A stretch of DNA of 64,000 nt, from NCBI GenBank assembly GCA_049997955.1, contig JAEBDY010000021.1, positions 1 to 64,000 of the forward strand, read 5' to 3'. Shown in pieces: positions 16,002 to 25,552 of this stretch (position 1 is the stretch's first letter; each line of letters opens with the position of its first letter). Made by a program: the position numbers and the translations under genes. The notes under the pieces were generated by a model. The model was not told where the DNA came from and made no database searches. It worked only from the letters and a program-made list of their open reading frames with translations. The stretch is from Umezawaea sp049997955 (GTDB lineage Bacteria; Actinomycetota; Actinomycetes; Mycobacteriales; Pseudonocardiaceae).

Positions 16002-17471
16002 TCAGCTGCCGGACGTGCAGGTGACGTCCGGCGGTGCGGTCGCGGGGCCGTTGGCGGTGAAGCCCAGGGTGGTGGTCCCGTCCACGGGGAGTGCGGCGTT
16101 GTAGTCGGCGCTGGTGACCGTCACCGAGTCCGCGCCCCTGGTGAGGACGCCGTCCCACAGGTTGTTGATGACGTGACCCGTCGGTTGCGGCCAGGTCAGG
16201 GTCCAGCCGGTCAGTGCTCGGCCGCTCGCGTTGCGCACGGTCACCCGCGCCTGGTAGCCGTCGGGCCAGGAGTTGGTGACCTCCAGCCGGGCGGCGCAGC
16301 CCGCGGGCGGAGTGGTGCTCGTCGTGCTCGTCGTGCTCGCGGTGGTGCTGGTCGGAGCGGGCAGGGCGTTGTCGGCCGGGGGATCGTCCTGGAGGGACAC
16401 GCCGACCACGACGCCGACGGCGATCAGCGACGCGGCACCGGCCACCAGGGCGATCTTCTGCCACGGCACGCGACGCGGTGCGGCGAGCGACCGCGTGCCG
16501 TCGCCCGGCCGGACGTCCCCGATCGGCCGCGTGTCCTCGGGATGCGGCGTGTTCTGGGCGTGCGGCGTGACCTGGGGCCGTGTGTCCTGGGGCTGTGGTG
16601 TGTTCTCGGCCTGCGGCGTGTTCTGGGGCGGTGCCGTCTCCGCAGGCGGTTCCTCGCCCGGCAACGGCTGCCCCTGGACGACCGCGTCCAGCAGGGCGTG
16701 CGTCTCGGCCATCGTCGGCCGTTCCGCGGGATCGCGCCGCAGGACGCGCCGCAGCACCTCGCCCATCGGGCCGGGGAAGCGCGGCGGCGGGACCTGCCCC
16801 TCCGACACGCGCCGCAGCAACGCGTACGGGTTGTCGTCGGCCGTCCCGAAAGGAGGGTGGCCCTCCAGCGCCGCGTACAGCGTCGCGCCGAGGGAGTACA
16901 CGTCGGACGCGAACACCGAGCCGTGCCCCGACGCCACCTCGGGCGCGAGGAACGCGGGCGTGCCGACGACGACCCGCGCGTCGGTCACGGTGCCCTCGCC
17001 GATCGCGCGGGCGATGCCGAAGTCGACGACCTTCGCCGTTCCGTCGTCGGCCACCAGGATGTTGAACGTCGTGACGTCCCGGTGCACGATCCCCGCCGCG
17101 TGCGCCGCGGCCAACGCCGAGGCCACCTGCCACCCGACGCCCACCACCAGCGCCTCGGGCAGCGTGCCGCGCTGGTCGATCATCTCGGCCAGCGTCTTCG
17201 ACGGCAGGTACTCCATCACCAGGCACGGTTTTCCGCCGTGCTCGACCACGTCGTGCACGGTCACCGCGTGCGGGTGCCGCAACCGCGCGGCGATCCGCCC
17301 CTCCCGCACGATCCGCTCCACGGCGTTCGGCGAGTCCGCCGTGAAGAACTTGACCGCGACGACCCGCGCCAACCGCTCGTCCTGGGCCCGCCAGACGACC
17401 CCGGCCGCCCCTCTCCCGAGCAGCGACACGAGCCGGTAGCGCCCAGCGATGACCTCATCCCGTTCCGGCAC
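16002..17471 (-). CDS. Membrane Ser/Thr protein kinase with extracellular CBM2 cellulose-binding domain
   Basis: 489 residues. Kinase domain about 11-270: Gly loop GRGAAGVV (19-26), Lys41 in VAVKFF, catalytic loop HRDVTTFN (130-137), DFG (150-152), GTPAFLAPE. The Lys that normally follows HRD at +2 is Thr134, which could weaken activity. Residues 270-340 are a Pro/Gln/Thr linker, followed by one membrane helix (IALVAGAASLIAVGVVVGV) and a Thr/Ser spacer. The last about 95 residues are a CBM2 domain (LEVTNSWPDGYQARVTV, GWTLTWPQPTGHVINNLWDG) bounded by Cys. The topology suggests a receptor that senses insoluble polysaccharide outside and signals inside. Confidence 0.9.
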   Translation of the reverse strand: MPERDEVIAGRYRLVSLLGRGAAGVVWRAQDERLARVVAVKFFTADSPNAVERIVREGRIAARLRHPHAVTVHDVVEHGGKPCLVMEYLPSKTLAEMIDQRGTLPEALVVGVGWQVASALAAAHAAGIVHRDVTTFNILVADDGTAKVVDFGIARAIGEGTVTDARVVVGTPAFLAPEVASGHGSVFASDVYSLGATLYAALEGHPPFGTADDNPYALLRRVSEGQVPPPRFPGPMGEVLRRVLRRDPAERPTMAETHALLDAVVQGQPLPGEEPPAETAPPQNTPQAENTPQPQDTRPQVTPHAQNTPHPEDTRPIGDVRPGDGTRSLAAPRRVPWQKIALVAGAASLIAVGVVVGVSLQDDPPADNALPAPTSTTASTTSTTSTTPPAGCAARLEVTNSWPDGYQARVTVRNASGRALTGWTLTWPQPTGHVINNLWDGVLTRGADSVTVTSADYNAALPVDGTTTLGFTANGPATAPPDVTCTSGS

Positions 17472-17605
17472 GACCAGACGCTACGTGGCCGTCCCGCCCG
17501 GCGGCCACCCCCCCACACCGGAGATCGTTCGGCGGGAGCGCACGGGGCGTCGATTTTCCCTAGGCTGGCACCAGGTTCGACGACGGAGTCGGAAGGTGGC
17601 CGCCG

Positions 17606-19320
17606 GTGCCCGAGCAGCGCAGTTCCCAGTGGTACGCGGGCATCGACCGCAACGCCTACATCCACCGCGCGTGGATGCGCCGGGGGCTCCCGGCCCACGC
17701 CTTCGACGGCCGTCCCCACATCGCCATCGCCAACACGGCCTCGGACCTGACCCCGTGCAACTCGCACCTCGACGAGGTGTCGGAGAGCGTCAAGCAGGGC
17801 GTCTACGAGGCGGGCGGCATCCCCCTCAACCTGCCGGTCGTGTCGCTGGGGGAGACGCTGGTCCGCCCCACGGCCATGCTGTGGCGCAACATGGCCGCCA
17901 TGGCGACCGAGGAGGTCCTCCGCGCCAACCCCATCGACGGCGTGGTCCTCCTGGGCGGCTGCGACAAGACCATCCCGTCGCTGCTCATGGCGGCCGCGTC
18001 CGTCGGGCTCCCGGCGGTCGTCGTCCCCGGCGGTCCCATGCTCACCGGCACGTTCCGCGGGGTGGCGCTGGGCTGCGGCACCGACGTGTGGCGGCTGTCG
18101 GAGGAGGTCCGCGCGGGCACCCTCTCGCAGGAGCAGTTCAGCAGGTCGGAGTCCTCGATGATCCGCAGCCGCGGCCACTGCAACACCATGGGCACCGCCT
18201 CCACGATGGGCCTCGTCGCGGAGGCGCTGGGCATGGTGCTCCCAGGGCTGGCGGGCACCCCGGCCGCCGACAGCAGGCTCCTGGAAAGCGCCCACGACAC
18301 CGGCCGCCTGGCCGTGGAGATGGTCGCCGAGCAGCGCACGCCCGCCGCGGTGCTCACCCGCGGCTCGTTCCTCAACGCCATCGTCGCCCTGGCCGCGATC
18401 GGCGGCTCCACCAACGCGGTGGTCCACCTCCTGGCCATCGCGGGCAGGGTGGGGGTGGAGCTGACCCAGGACGACTTCGACCGCACCGGGTCGGACGTCC
18501 CGCTGCTGGTGGACCTGCAACCGGCGGGCCGCTACCTCATGGAGGACCTCTTCCGCGCGGGTGGCCTGCACGCCGTGCTGCGCGAGGTGCGGGACCTGCT
18601 CGACCCCACGGCGCTCACCGTCACCGGCAGGCCGCTGGTCGACTACCTCGACACCGCCGAGATCTGGGACCGCGAGGTCATCCGCACCCGCGCCGAACCG
18701 CTGCTGCCGCACGCGGGCATCGCGGTCCTCTACGGCAACCTCGCCCCGACGGCGCCGTGGTGAAACCGGCCGCCGCGTCCGAGCACCTGCTCAGCCACCG
18801 CGGCCGGGCGGTCGTGTTCGACTCCGTCGAGGACATGCACGCCCGCATCGACGACCCGGACCTGGACGTGGACGCCGACTCGGTCCTGGTGCTGCGCGGC
18901 TGCGGTCCCAGGGGCTACCCCGGCATGCCGGAGGTGGCGAACATGCCGCTACCCCAGAAGCTCCTGCGGCAGGGTGTGCGCGACATGGTCCGCGTGTGCG
19001 ACGGGCGCATGAGCGGCACCGCCTACGGCACGGTCGTCCTGCACGTGTCGCCGGAAGCCGCCGCGGGCGGCCCGCTGGCACTGGTGCGCACCGGCGACTT
19101 CATCGTGCTGGACATCGCCGGCCGCCGCCTCGACCTCGACGTGCCGGGCGACGAGCTGGCGCTGCGCACCCCCGACCCCGCGACGGTGGCCGCCTACGCC
19201 AACCCCCAGCGCGGCTGGGAACGCCTCTACGTGCAGACCGTCCAGCAGGCCAACACCGGCGCCGACCTGGACTTCCTCATCGGCTCCAGCGGAGCCGACG
19301 TGTCCCGCGAATCCCACTGA
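17606..19320 (+). pseudogene. IlvD/Edd-family dehydratase split by a frameshift
   Basis: GTG start with GGAAGG upstream. Residues 1-385 (17606-18763) match the Fe-S dehydratase N-terminus: LTPCNSHL, GGCDKTIPSLL and SRGHCNTMGTASTM supply the cluster Cys. The frame ends NLAPTAPW, but one base over it continues as DGAVVKPAAASEHLL (from about 18750) through GCGPRGYPGMPEV and RMSGTAYGTVV to the stop at 19318-19320. Loss of one C in the GCCCCGACG run explains it. The intact protein would be about 570 residues, close to sugar-acid (arabinonate-type) dehydratases. It may be a true pseudogene or an assembly error. Confidence 0.85.
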
Positions 19321-19322
19321 CC

Positions 19323-19988
19323 TCAGCCGGTCACCGGCTGGTGCAGGACCGCGGCCTTCTCCTGCCCGTACTTGGACACGAGGATGCCGTCGATCATCGA
19401 GTCGATGGTCGTGCCCTGCTGCTTGGCGGCCTCGGTGAACCCCTCGTCCGCCAGCTCCATCAGCGGCACGATGTCGACCTTCCAAGCTCCCCGCTCCCGG
19501 ATGAACTCGACCTCGTACGGTGCGTCCTGGCCACCGATCACGGCCGGTGCCACCGCCGTGTCGCCGGTGACGGTCACCTTGCCCAGCGCCAGGTCGGCGA
19601 TCCCGTTCTCCCCGACGAGCCCCTTGTCGAACGAGGTCCTCAGCAGGTCCTCGGGCTTCCCGTCCCGCAGCACGGCGGGCTCGACCTCCGCCCGCAGCAC
19701 GTACACGGTCAGGCGCTGGGTCGGCGGGATGGCGGTCAGCTGGGCGTCCGTGCCGGTCAACGCCAGCTTGCGCGCGTCGTCGTAGTAGGTGGAGACCGTG
19801 CCCGCGAGCACCCCCTGGGCCGCCGCCCCGTCCTTGGCGAGCGCGGCCTTCGTGTAGGTCTCGAACGCCTTGTGCACCGCCGCGGTGTCGTCCGGCGCGG
19901 TCGACGTCGACCCGCCCCCGCTGTCCGGCGAAGCACAGCCCGCGACGAGCAGCGGAAGGCACAGGGCGAATCGGAGCAGCCAGGTCAT
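19323..19988 (-). CDS. Lipoprotein, paralogue 1
   Basis: 221 residues. Lipoprotein signal with lipobox LVAGC (Cys18), then a Gly/Ser/Thr-rich spacer and an alpha/beta domain (FETYTKAALAKDGAAAQGVL, YYDDARKLALTG, LTVYVLRAEVEPAVLRDG). The fold looks NTF2/SnoaL-like, though this is not certain. Closely similar along its length to the next gene (20024), so a tandem duplication. The ATG lacks a ribosome binding site but lies 7 bases after TACGCT, suggesting a leaderless transcript. Its stop abuts the end of the convergent dehydratase gene. Confidence 0.82.
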   Translation of the reverse strand: MTWLLRFALCLPLLVAGCASPDSGGGSTSTAPDDTAAVHKAFETYTKAALAKDGAAAQGVLAGTVSTYYDDARKLALTGTDAQLTAIPPTQRLTVYVLRAEVEPAVLRDGKPEDLLRTSFDKGLVGENGIADLALGKVTVTGDTAVAPAVIGGQDAPYEVEFIRERGAWKVDIVPLMELADEGFTEAAKQQGTTIDSMIDGILVSKYGQEKAAVLHQPVTG

Positions 19989-20023
19989 GGCGCGCAGCGT
20001 AGTGCGCCGCGCGCCACCCCCGG

Positions 20024-20710
20024 TCAGCCTTCGAGCGGCTGCCGCAGCTCGACGATCCTGTCCGCGCCGTACTTCGTCTCCAGGACGCCGTCGATCATCT
20101 CGTCCACGGTCGCGCCCTGCTGCTTGGCGGCTCCCTCGAACGCCTGGTCCGCCAACGACATCAGCGGCGCGAGGTCCAGCTTCCAGGCGCCGCCCTGGCG
20201 CAGGAACTCCATCTTGTACGGCGCGACCTTGCCGTCCGTCGTGACCTCGGCCGCGGCCTTGTCGCCGGACACCGTCACCTTCCCGAGCGCCAGGCTGGTG
20301 ATGCCCTGCTCGCCGACGAGGCCCTTGTCGATCGCCAGCTTCACCAGGTCCGCGGGCGTGCTGTCGCGCAGCACGGCGGGTTCGATCTCCGCCCGGAGCA
20401 CGTAGACCGTGAGCCGCTGGGACACCGGCAGCGCCCGCACCTGCTCGTCGGTACCGGTGAGGGCCTGCTTGCGCACGCCGTCGTAGTAGGCCGAGAGGGT
20501 GTCCGCGAGAGCGGCCTGCGCCGTGGCGCCGTCCTTGGCGAGGGCCGCCTTCGTGTACGTGTCGAACGCCGCGCGGACCGCGGGCGTCTCGTCCGCGGCG
20601 GAGGACGCGGGCGCGCTGGTGGAAGTGGAGGTGGAGCTGGCGGGCGTGGAGGTACCGCAACCGGCGATGAACAGGGGAACGCACAAGGCCACGATGGCCG
20701 TCAACTTCAT
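20024..20710 (-). CDS. Lipoprotein, paralogue 2
   Basis: 228 residues, lipobox FIAGC (Cys18), Ser/Thr/Ala linker, then the same domain as paralogue 1 (FDTYTKAALAKDGATAQAAL, YYDGVRKQALTG, LTVYVLRAEIEPAVLRD). The ATG at 20710 is chosen over one 15 codons earlier because it gives a clean lipoprotein signal. TACTCT lies 7 bases before it, mirroring the other copy, so the promoter was duplicated with the gene. The product sits on the outer face of the membrane; function unknown. Confidence 0.82.
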   Translation of the reverse strand: MKLTAIVALCVPLFIAGCGTSTPASSTSTSTSAPASSAADETPAVRAAFDTYTKAALAKDGATAQAALADTLSAYYDGVRKQALTGTDEQVRALPVSQRLTVYVLRAEIEPAVLRDSTPADLVKLAIDKGLVGEQGITSLALGKVTVSGDKAAAEVTTDGKVAPYKMEFLRQGGAWKLDLAPLMSLADQAFEGAAKQQGATVDEMIDGVLETKYGADRIVELRQPLEG

Positions 20711-20774
20711 GGCGCGCAGAGTAGTCAGACGACGACTCGGAGGTGGTGCGTTCACGGAGGTTGTGGCACACCAC

Positions 20775-21740
20775 TCACGCGGCGGGGCCGAACCTCCGGC
20801 GGTAGGCCGACGGCGTGAGGCCGGTGTGCTTCCGCAGCTGCGCGCGCAGGTTCGTGGCCGTGCCGAACCCGCTGGCGACCGCCACCCGGTCCAGCCGCGC
20901 CTCGCCCCGCTCGATCAGGCGGCAGGCCAGCGTGATCCGCTCGGTCGTCAGCCACGCCAACGGGGTCGTGCCCAGCTCGGCCCGGAACCGCCGATGCAGG
21001 GTGGCCTGGCTGGCGGCGGCCCTGGCGGCGAGGTCGGCGATGGTGAGCGGCCGGTCGAGCCGCGCCCTGGCCCAGTCGAGCACACCCGCCAGCGACGACT
21101 CCGGCACCGCGGGCACCGGTCGCTCGACGAACTGCCGCTGCCCGCCGTCGCGGTGCCCGGTGAACACCAGCCGCCTGCTCACCGCGTTGGCCACCTCGGC
21201 CCCGTGGTCCCGCAGGACCAGGTGCAGCCCCAGGTCCAGGGCCGCCGCGCTGCCCGCCGCCGTGAGCACCGACCCGTCGTCCACGAACAGCACATCGGGT
21301 TCCAGCGCGACCTGCGGATACGTGCGCGCGAACTCGGCGGCCCACCGCCAGTGCGTGGTGGCCCGCCGCCCGTCGAGCACCCCGGCCTCGGCCAGCGTGA
21401 ACGTGCCCGTGCAGAAGCTCACCAGCCGCGCCCCGCGCTCGGCGGCCCGCCGGACCGCCGCGAGCACCACCGGGCTGGCGGGCACCCCCGGATCGGGCCG
21501 GTTGGGCACGATCACCGTGTCGGCGGTGTCCGCCGCCTCCAGGCCCGGCACGTCGGACAGCGTGAACATCCCCAGGTGCATGGTCACCGCGGGCGCGGCG
21601 GCGCACAGCGTGAAGTCGTACCAGTCGCGGCCGAGTTCCGGCCGCCGCAACCCGAACAGCTCGGTGGCCACCCCCAGCTCGAACGGGTTCGACCCGTGGT
21701 CGACGATCACCGCGACCCGGTGCGAGGATTCTTGCGACAT
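20775..21740 (-). CDS. GlxA-family AraC-type regulator (DJ-1/PfpI + HTH)
   Basis: 321 residues, ATG with AGGA 7 bases upstream. Residues 1-180 are a class-I glutamine-amidotransferase/DJ-1-like domain, with the elbow Cys in VSFCTGTFTLAEAG near 110 and TTHWRWAAEFA. Residues about 220-318 are an AraC-type double HTH (LTIADLAARAAASQATLHRRF, ending GLTPSAYRRRF). This family senses small metabolites through the DJ-1 domain. It is divergent from the cupin gene at 21793, its likely target. Confidence 0.9.
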   Translation of the reverse strand: MSQESSHRVAVIVDHGSNPFELGVATELFGLRRPELGRDWYDFTLCAAAPAVTMHLGMFTLSDVPGLEAADTADTVIVPNRPDPGVPASPVVLAAVRRAAERGARLVSFCTGTFTLAEAGVLDGRRATTHWRWAAEFARTYPQVALEPDVLFVDDGSVLTAAGSAAALDLGLHLVLRDHGAEVANAVSRRLVFTGHRDGGQRQFVERPVPAVPESSLAGVLDWARARLDRPLTIADLAARAAASQATLHRRFRAELGTTPLAWLTTERITLACRLIERGEARLDRVAVASGFGTATNLRAQLRKHTGLTPSAYRRRFGPAA

Positions 21741-21792
21741 GTGCGATTCCTAGCACTCACGGGCCTGGGCCGCCAGCGCCCACGATGACCGC

Positions 21793-22182
21793 ATGACCAC
21801 TCAGCCGATCGACATCCAGTCCGTGCTGGACGGGTTCGACGCCCCCTGGAGCCCGCGGATCCTCGCCAACGTCAACGACTACGACATCCGGCTGGCCCGG
21901 TTCGCGGGCGAACACGTCTGGCACGTCCACGAGCAGACCGACGAGTTCTTCCTGGTGCTGGACGGCGAGATCGCCATCGGCCTGCGCGAGGCGGACGGCG
22001 AGCGCGTCGTCGTGCTCCCGCGGGGATCGGTGTTCGTCGTGCCGCGCGGCGTCTTCCACAAGCCCTCGTCGAAGGAGGGCGCCGTGGTGCTGCTGGTCGA
22101 GCCCACCGGCACGCTGTCGGTGGGCGACCAGCACGACGAGGTGCCCGACCACGTGGACGTCACCACCGGCCGCCGCGTCTAG
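21793..22182 (+). CDS. Cupin-domain protein
   Basis: 129 residues, single cupin barrel. The metal-binding motif 1 is clear: HVWHVHEQTDEFFLVLDGE (two His and a Glu). Motif 2 shows the distal His in PRGVFHKP. Typical of small mononuclear-metal cupins of unknown substrate. The start has no clear binding site; another ATG lies 8 bases before, out of frame. It is divergent from the GlxA regulator and its 3' end overlaps rhaB by 4 bases on the opposite strand. Confidence 0.85.
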   Translation: MTTQPIDIQSVLDGFDAPWSPRILANVNDYDIRLARFAGEHVWHVHEQTDEFFLVLDGEIAIGLREADGERVVVLPRGSVFVVPRGVFHKPSSKEGAVVLLVEPTGTLSVGDQHDEVPDHVDVTTGRRV

Positions 22183-23543
22183 GACCGGGGCTCGTACCGG
22201 ACCGACGTCCCCGCCGCCCGCACGACCTCCCGCAGGTCACCGGTGACCGCGCCCGCGGCCCGCGCCTGCACCAGCACGTTCCCCCACGCCGACGCCTCGA
22301 CGGGTCCCGCCACCACCGGCAGCCCGCAGGCGTCGGCCGTCAGCTGGCACAGCAGCGTGTTCAGCGCCCCGCCACCGACGACGTGCACGACGTCGACCTG
22401 CCTGCCGGACAACCGGATCGCGTCCGAGACCGCGTCCCGGTGCGCGAGGGCGAGGCTGTCGAGCACGCAGCGAACCAGCTCCGCCTTCGTCCGGGGCACG
22501 GGCTGACCCGTCTCCTCGCAGGCGGCCGCGATCCGCCCGGGCATGCCACCGGGTGCCAGGAAGCGGGAGTCGGTGGCGTCCACGACGGACGAAGGAGGCA
22601 GCTCGGCGGCTTCGGCCAGCAGGGCGGAGGGGTCGTCCGTCCCCCACTCCCGGTGGCACTCCTGCAACAGCCACAACCCCATCACGTTGCGCAGGAACCG
22701 GATGGTCCCGTCCACGCCCAGCTCGTTGGTGAAGTTCGCCGCCCGGCTCTCCTCGGTGAGCACCGGCGACTCCAGCTCGACGCCGACCAGCGACCAGGTC
22801 CCGCAGGAGATGTAGGCGAACCGGGAATCCCGCGCGGGCACCGCGACGACGGCGGACGCGGTGTCGTGCGACGCCACAGAGAAGACCGGAACCCCTTGGC
22901 CGAGCCCGATCTCGGGCACGACGTCCCCGATCACGGTTCCCGGCTCCCGCAGGGGCGCGAACAACCCGAGGTCCACGCCCAGCGCCTCCGCCACCGCCTT
23001 CGACCACGTGCGGGTGCGCGGGTCGAGCAGCGCGGTGGTGGACGCGTTGGTGATCTCGGTGCCCGTCCGCCCGGTGAGCCAGAACGAGATCAGGTCCGGG
23101 ATCAGCAGCGCCCTGGTCGCGACACCGGCCGCCAGCCGATCGGCGACCAGCTGGAACGCCGTGTTGAACGGCTGGAACTGGATGCCGGTGGCCGCGTAGT
23201 GCCGTTCGGCGGGTAGGGCGACGAGAGCCCGCCGGACGGCGGACGACGTGCGTTCGTCGCGGTAGTGCACGGGGTTCCCGAGCAGGGTCCCGTCCTCGTC
23301 CAGCAGCCCGTAGTCCACGGCCCACGAGTCGACGCCGATCCCGTCCAGCGGACCGGCCTTCAGCAACCCGTCGACGATCTCGCGGTACAGCCCCAGGACG
23401 TCCCAGTGCAGCGTCCCGCCGACCGCGACCGGCCGGTTGGGGAACCGGTGGACCTCGTGCAGGGCCACCGAGCCCTCCTCGACCTCGCCGACGATCACCC
23501 GGCCGCTGTTCGCGCCGAGGTCGACCGCCGCGAACCGCTTCAT
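22179..23543 (-). CDS. rhaB: Rhamnulokinase (FGGY family)
   Basis: 454 residues. Phosphorylates L-rhamnulose to L-rhamnulose-1-phosphate. Family signs: AVDLGANSGRVIVGEV at the N-terminus (phosphate loop), GIGVDSWAVDYGLL, HYRDERTS, IPDLISFWLTGRTGTEITNA, SCGTWSLVGVELESPV and VVGGGALNTLLCQL. Length is usual (about 450-490). Its ATG overlaps the rhaD stop as ATGA, so it is translated as the last gene of the rhaI-rhaD-rhaB operon. Confidence 0.95.
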   Translation of the reverse strand: MKRFAAVDLGANSGRVIVGEVEEGSVALHEVHRFPNRPVAVGGTLHWDVLGLYREIVDGLLKAGPLDGIGVDSWAVDYGLLDEDGTLLGNPVHYRDERTSSAVRRALVALPAERHYAATGIQFQPFNTAFQLVADRLAAGVATRALLIPDLISFWLTGRTGTEITNASTTALLDPRTRTWSKAVAEALGVDLGLFAPLREPGTVIGDVVPEIGLGQGVPVFSVASHDTASAVVAVPARDSRFAYISCGTWSLVGVELESPVLTEESRAANFTNELGVDGTIRFLRNVMGLWLLQECHREWGTDDPSALLAEAAELPPSSVVDATDSRFLAPGGMPGRIAAACEETGQPVPRTKAELVRCVLDSLALAHRDAVSDAIRLSGRQVDVVHVVGGGALNTLLCQLTADACGLPVVAGPVEASAWGNVLVQARAAGAVTGDLREVVRAAGTSVRYEPRS

Positions 23544-25552
23544 CGCAGGAACGCCGCGGCGACGCCCGCGTCCACCGGCACGTGCAGGCCGGTGGTGTGG
23601 CTGAGCGTGGTCAGCGCGAACACCGCGTGCGCCACGTGCTCGGGCAGCACCTCGCGCTTGAGCAGCGTGCGCTGCGCGTAGAACGCGCCCAGCTCCTCCT
23701 CCGGCACGCCGTAGACCTCGGCGCGCTTGGCGCCCCAGCCGCCCGCGAAGATGCCGGAGCCGCGCACCACGCCGTCCGGGTTGACGCCGTTGACCTTGAT
23801 CCCGTGCTCGCCGAGTTCGGCGGCCAGCAGCCGGACCTGGTGCGCCTGGTCGGCCTTCGCCGCGCTGTAGGCGATGTTGGCCGGACCGGCGAACACGGCG
23901 TTCTTGCTGGCGATGTAGACGACGTCGCCGCCGAGGCCCTGGTCGATCATCACCCGCGCCGCGTGCTTGGCGACCAGGAACGAGCCGCGCGCCATGACGT
24001 CGTGCTGCTTGTCCCAGTCCTCGACGGTGGTGTCCAGCAGCGGCTTGGAGATGGACAGGCCCGCGTTGTTGACCACGAGGTCGACGCCGCCGTAGGCGAG
24101 TGAGGCCGCGTCGAGCGCGGCGGCGACCTGGTCCTCGTCGGTGACGTCCGCGGTCACGGCCGTCGCCTTCAGCTCCGCCGCCACGGTCGCGGCGGTGTCG
24201 GCGTCGCGGTCGGCCACGACGACGCACGCGCCCTCGGCGGCCAGCCGGTGCGCGATGGCCCGGCCGATGCCCGACCCCGCGCCGGTGACGAACGCGACCC
24301 GCCCGGTCAGCGGCGCGGGCTTCGGCCGCCTGGCCAGCTTCGCCTCTTCGAGGGCCCAGTACTCGATGCGGAACTTCTCCACCTCGTCGATCGGCGCGTA
24401 CGTCGACACCGACTCCGCGCCGCGCATGACCTCGATGGCGTTGAGGTAGAACTCGCCCGCCACGCGGGCGGTCTGGGCGTCGGCGCCGTAGGAGAACATG
24501 CCGACACCGGGGACCAGCACCACCGCCGGGTCCGCGCCGCGCATCGCGGGGGAGTCCGGGAGGGCGTGGCGCTCGTAGTAGGCCCGGTAGTCGGCCCGGT
24601 AGGCCTCGTGCAGCTCGCGCAGCCGGGCCTTCACCTCGTCCAGCGGCGCGGACGGCGGCAGGTCCAGCACCATCGGCCGGACCTTGGTGCGCAGGAAGTG
24701 GTCCGGGCACGACGTGCCGAGCGCGGCCAGCCGCGGGTGCTCCGCGCGGGCCAGGAAGTCCAGCACGGGCGCGGTGTCGGTGAAGTGGCCGATCCGCCGC
24801 TCGTCCGTCGACGCCAGGCCGCGCAGCAGCGGCGCCAGCGTCGCGGCGCGCGCCCGGCGTTCCGCCTCCGGAAGTGCTTGGTAGCCCGGCAGTTCCGGCC
24901 CGAACGGTTCGCTGCGACCGTGTTCGGCCAGGAACCGCGCGGCACCCTGGATGATCTCCAGCGACCGCGCCTCCGCCTCGGCGGACGTGTCGCCCCACGC
25001 GGTGATGCCGTGCCCGCCGAGGACGCAGCCGATCGCCTCCGGGTGCTCGGCCCTGATCCGCGCGATGTCCAGCCCCAGCTGGAAACCCGGCCGCCGCCAC
25101 GGCACCCACACGACCCGGTCGCCGAAGCAGCGCCCGGTCAGCTCCTCGCCGTCCACCGAGGTCGCCAGCGCGATCCCGGAGTCCGGGTGCAGGTGGTCGA
25201 CGTGCGCCGCGTCCACGAGCGCGTGCATCGCCGTGTCGATCGACGGCGCCGCGCCTCCGCGCCCGTGCAGGCAGTGGTCGAACGCGGCCACCATCTCGTC
25301 CTCGTGCTCCACGCCCCGGTACACGTCCACCAGCCCGCGCACCCGGTCCAGCCGCAGCACGGCCAGCCCCGCCCCGGTCAGCGTGCCGAGGTCGCCGCCG
25401 GATCCCTTGACCCACAACAGGTCCACCGGCTTCCCGGTGGCCGGATCGGTCGCCGACCCCTTCGCCGAGGTGTTGCCGCCCGCGTAGTTCGTGTTCGCCG
25501 GGTCGGAACCCAACCGGTTCGACCGGCCCAGCAGGTCGTCCACCGTGCTCAT
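23540..25552 (-). CDS. rhaD: Bifunctional rhamnulose-1-phosphate aldolase / short-chain dehydrogenase
   Basis: 670 residues. The N-terminal about 400 residues are a class-II aldolase (TNYAGGNTSAKG, HPDSGIALA, HGITAWGDTSAEAEAR) splitting rhamnulose-1-phosphate to DHAP and L-lactaldehyde. The C-terminal 260 are an SDR (VTGAGSGIGRAIAHRL, VVNNAGLSI, AYSAAKAD) expected to oxidise lactaldehyde. This fusion is the common actinobacterial and alphaproteobacterial form. The ATG at 25552 overlaps the rhaI stop (ATGA); an ATG three codons upstream is also possible. Middle gene of the operon. Confidence 0.95.
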   Translation of the reverse strand: MSTVDDLLGRSNRLGSDPANTNYAGGNTSAKGSATDPATGKPVDLLWVKGSGGDLGTLTGAGLAVLRLDRVRGLVDVYRGVEHEDEMVAAFDHCLHGRGGAAPSIDTAMHALVDAAHVDHLHPDSGIALATSVDGEELTGRCFGDRVVWVPWRRPGFQLGLDIARIRAEHPEAIGCVLGGHGITAWGDTSAEAEARSLEIIQGAARFLAEHGRSEPFGPELPGYQALPEAERRARAATLAPLLRGLASTDERRIGHFTDTAPVLDFLARAEHPRLAALGTSCPDHFLRTKVRPMVLDLPPSAPLDEVKARLRELHEAYRADYRAYYERHALPDSPAMRGADPAVVLVPGVGMFSYGADAQTARVAGEFYLNAIEVMRGAESVSTYAPIDEVEKFRIEYWALEEAKLARRPKPAPLTGRVAFVTGAGSGIGRAIAHRLAAEGACVVVADRDADTAATVAAELKATAVTADVTDEDQVAAALDAASLAYGGVDLVVNNAGLSISKPLLDTTVEDWDKQHDVMARGSFLVAKHAARVMIDQGLGGDVVYIASKNAVFAGPANIAYSAAKADQAHQVRLLAAELGEHGIKVNGVNPDGVVRGSGIFAGGWGAKRAEVYGVPEEELGAFYAQRTLLKREVLPEHVAHAVFALTTLSHTTGLHVPVDAGVAAAFLR

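Noticed and set aside
12236..17226. Very long minus-strand open frames (about 750 and 1030 codons) opposite the secreted glycosidase
   Set aside because: They are shadows of GC-biased plus-strand coding. Their products are Arg/Gly/Ala-rich low-complexity without domains, while the plus strand encodes clear families.
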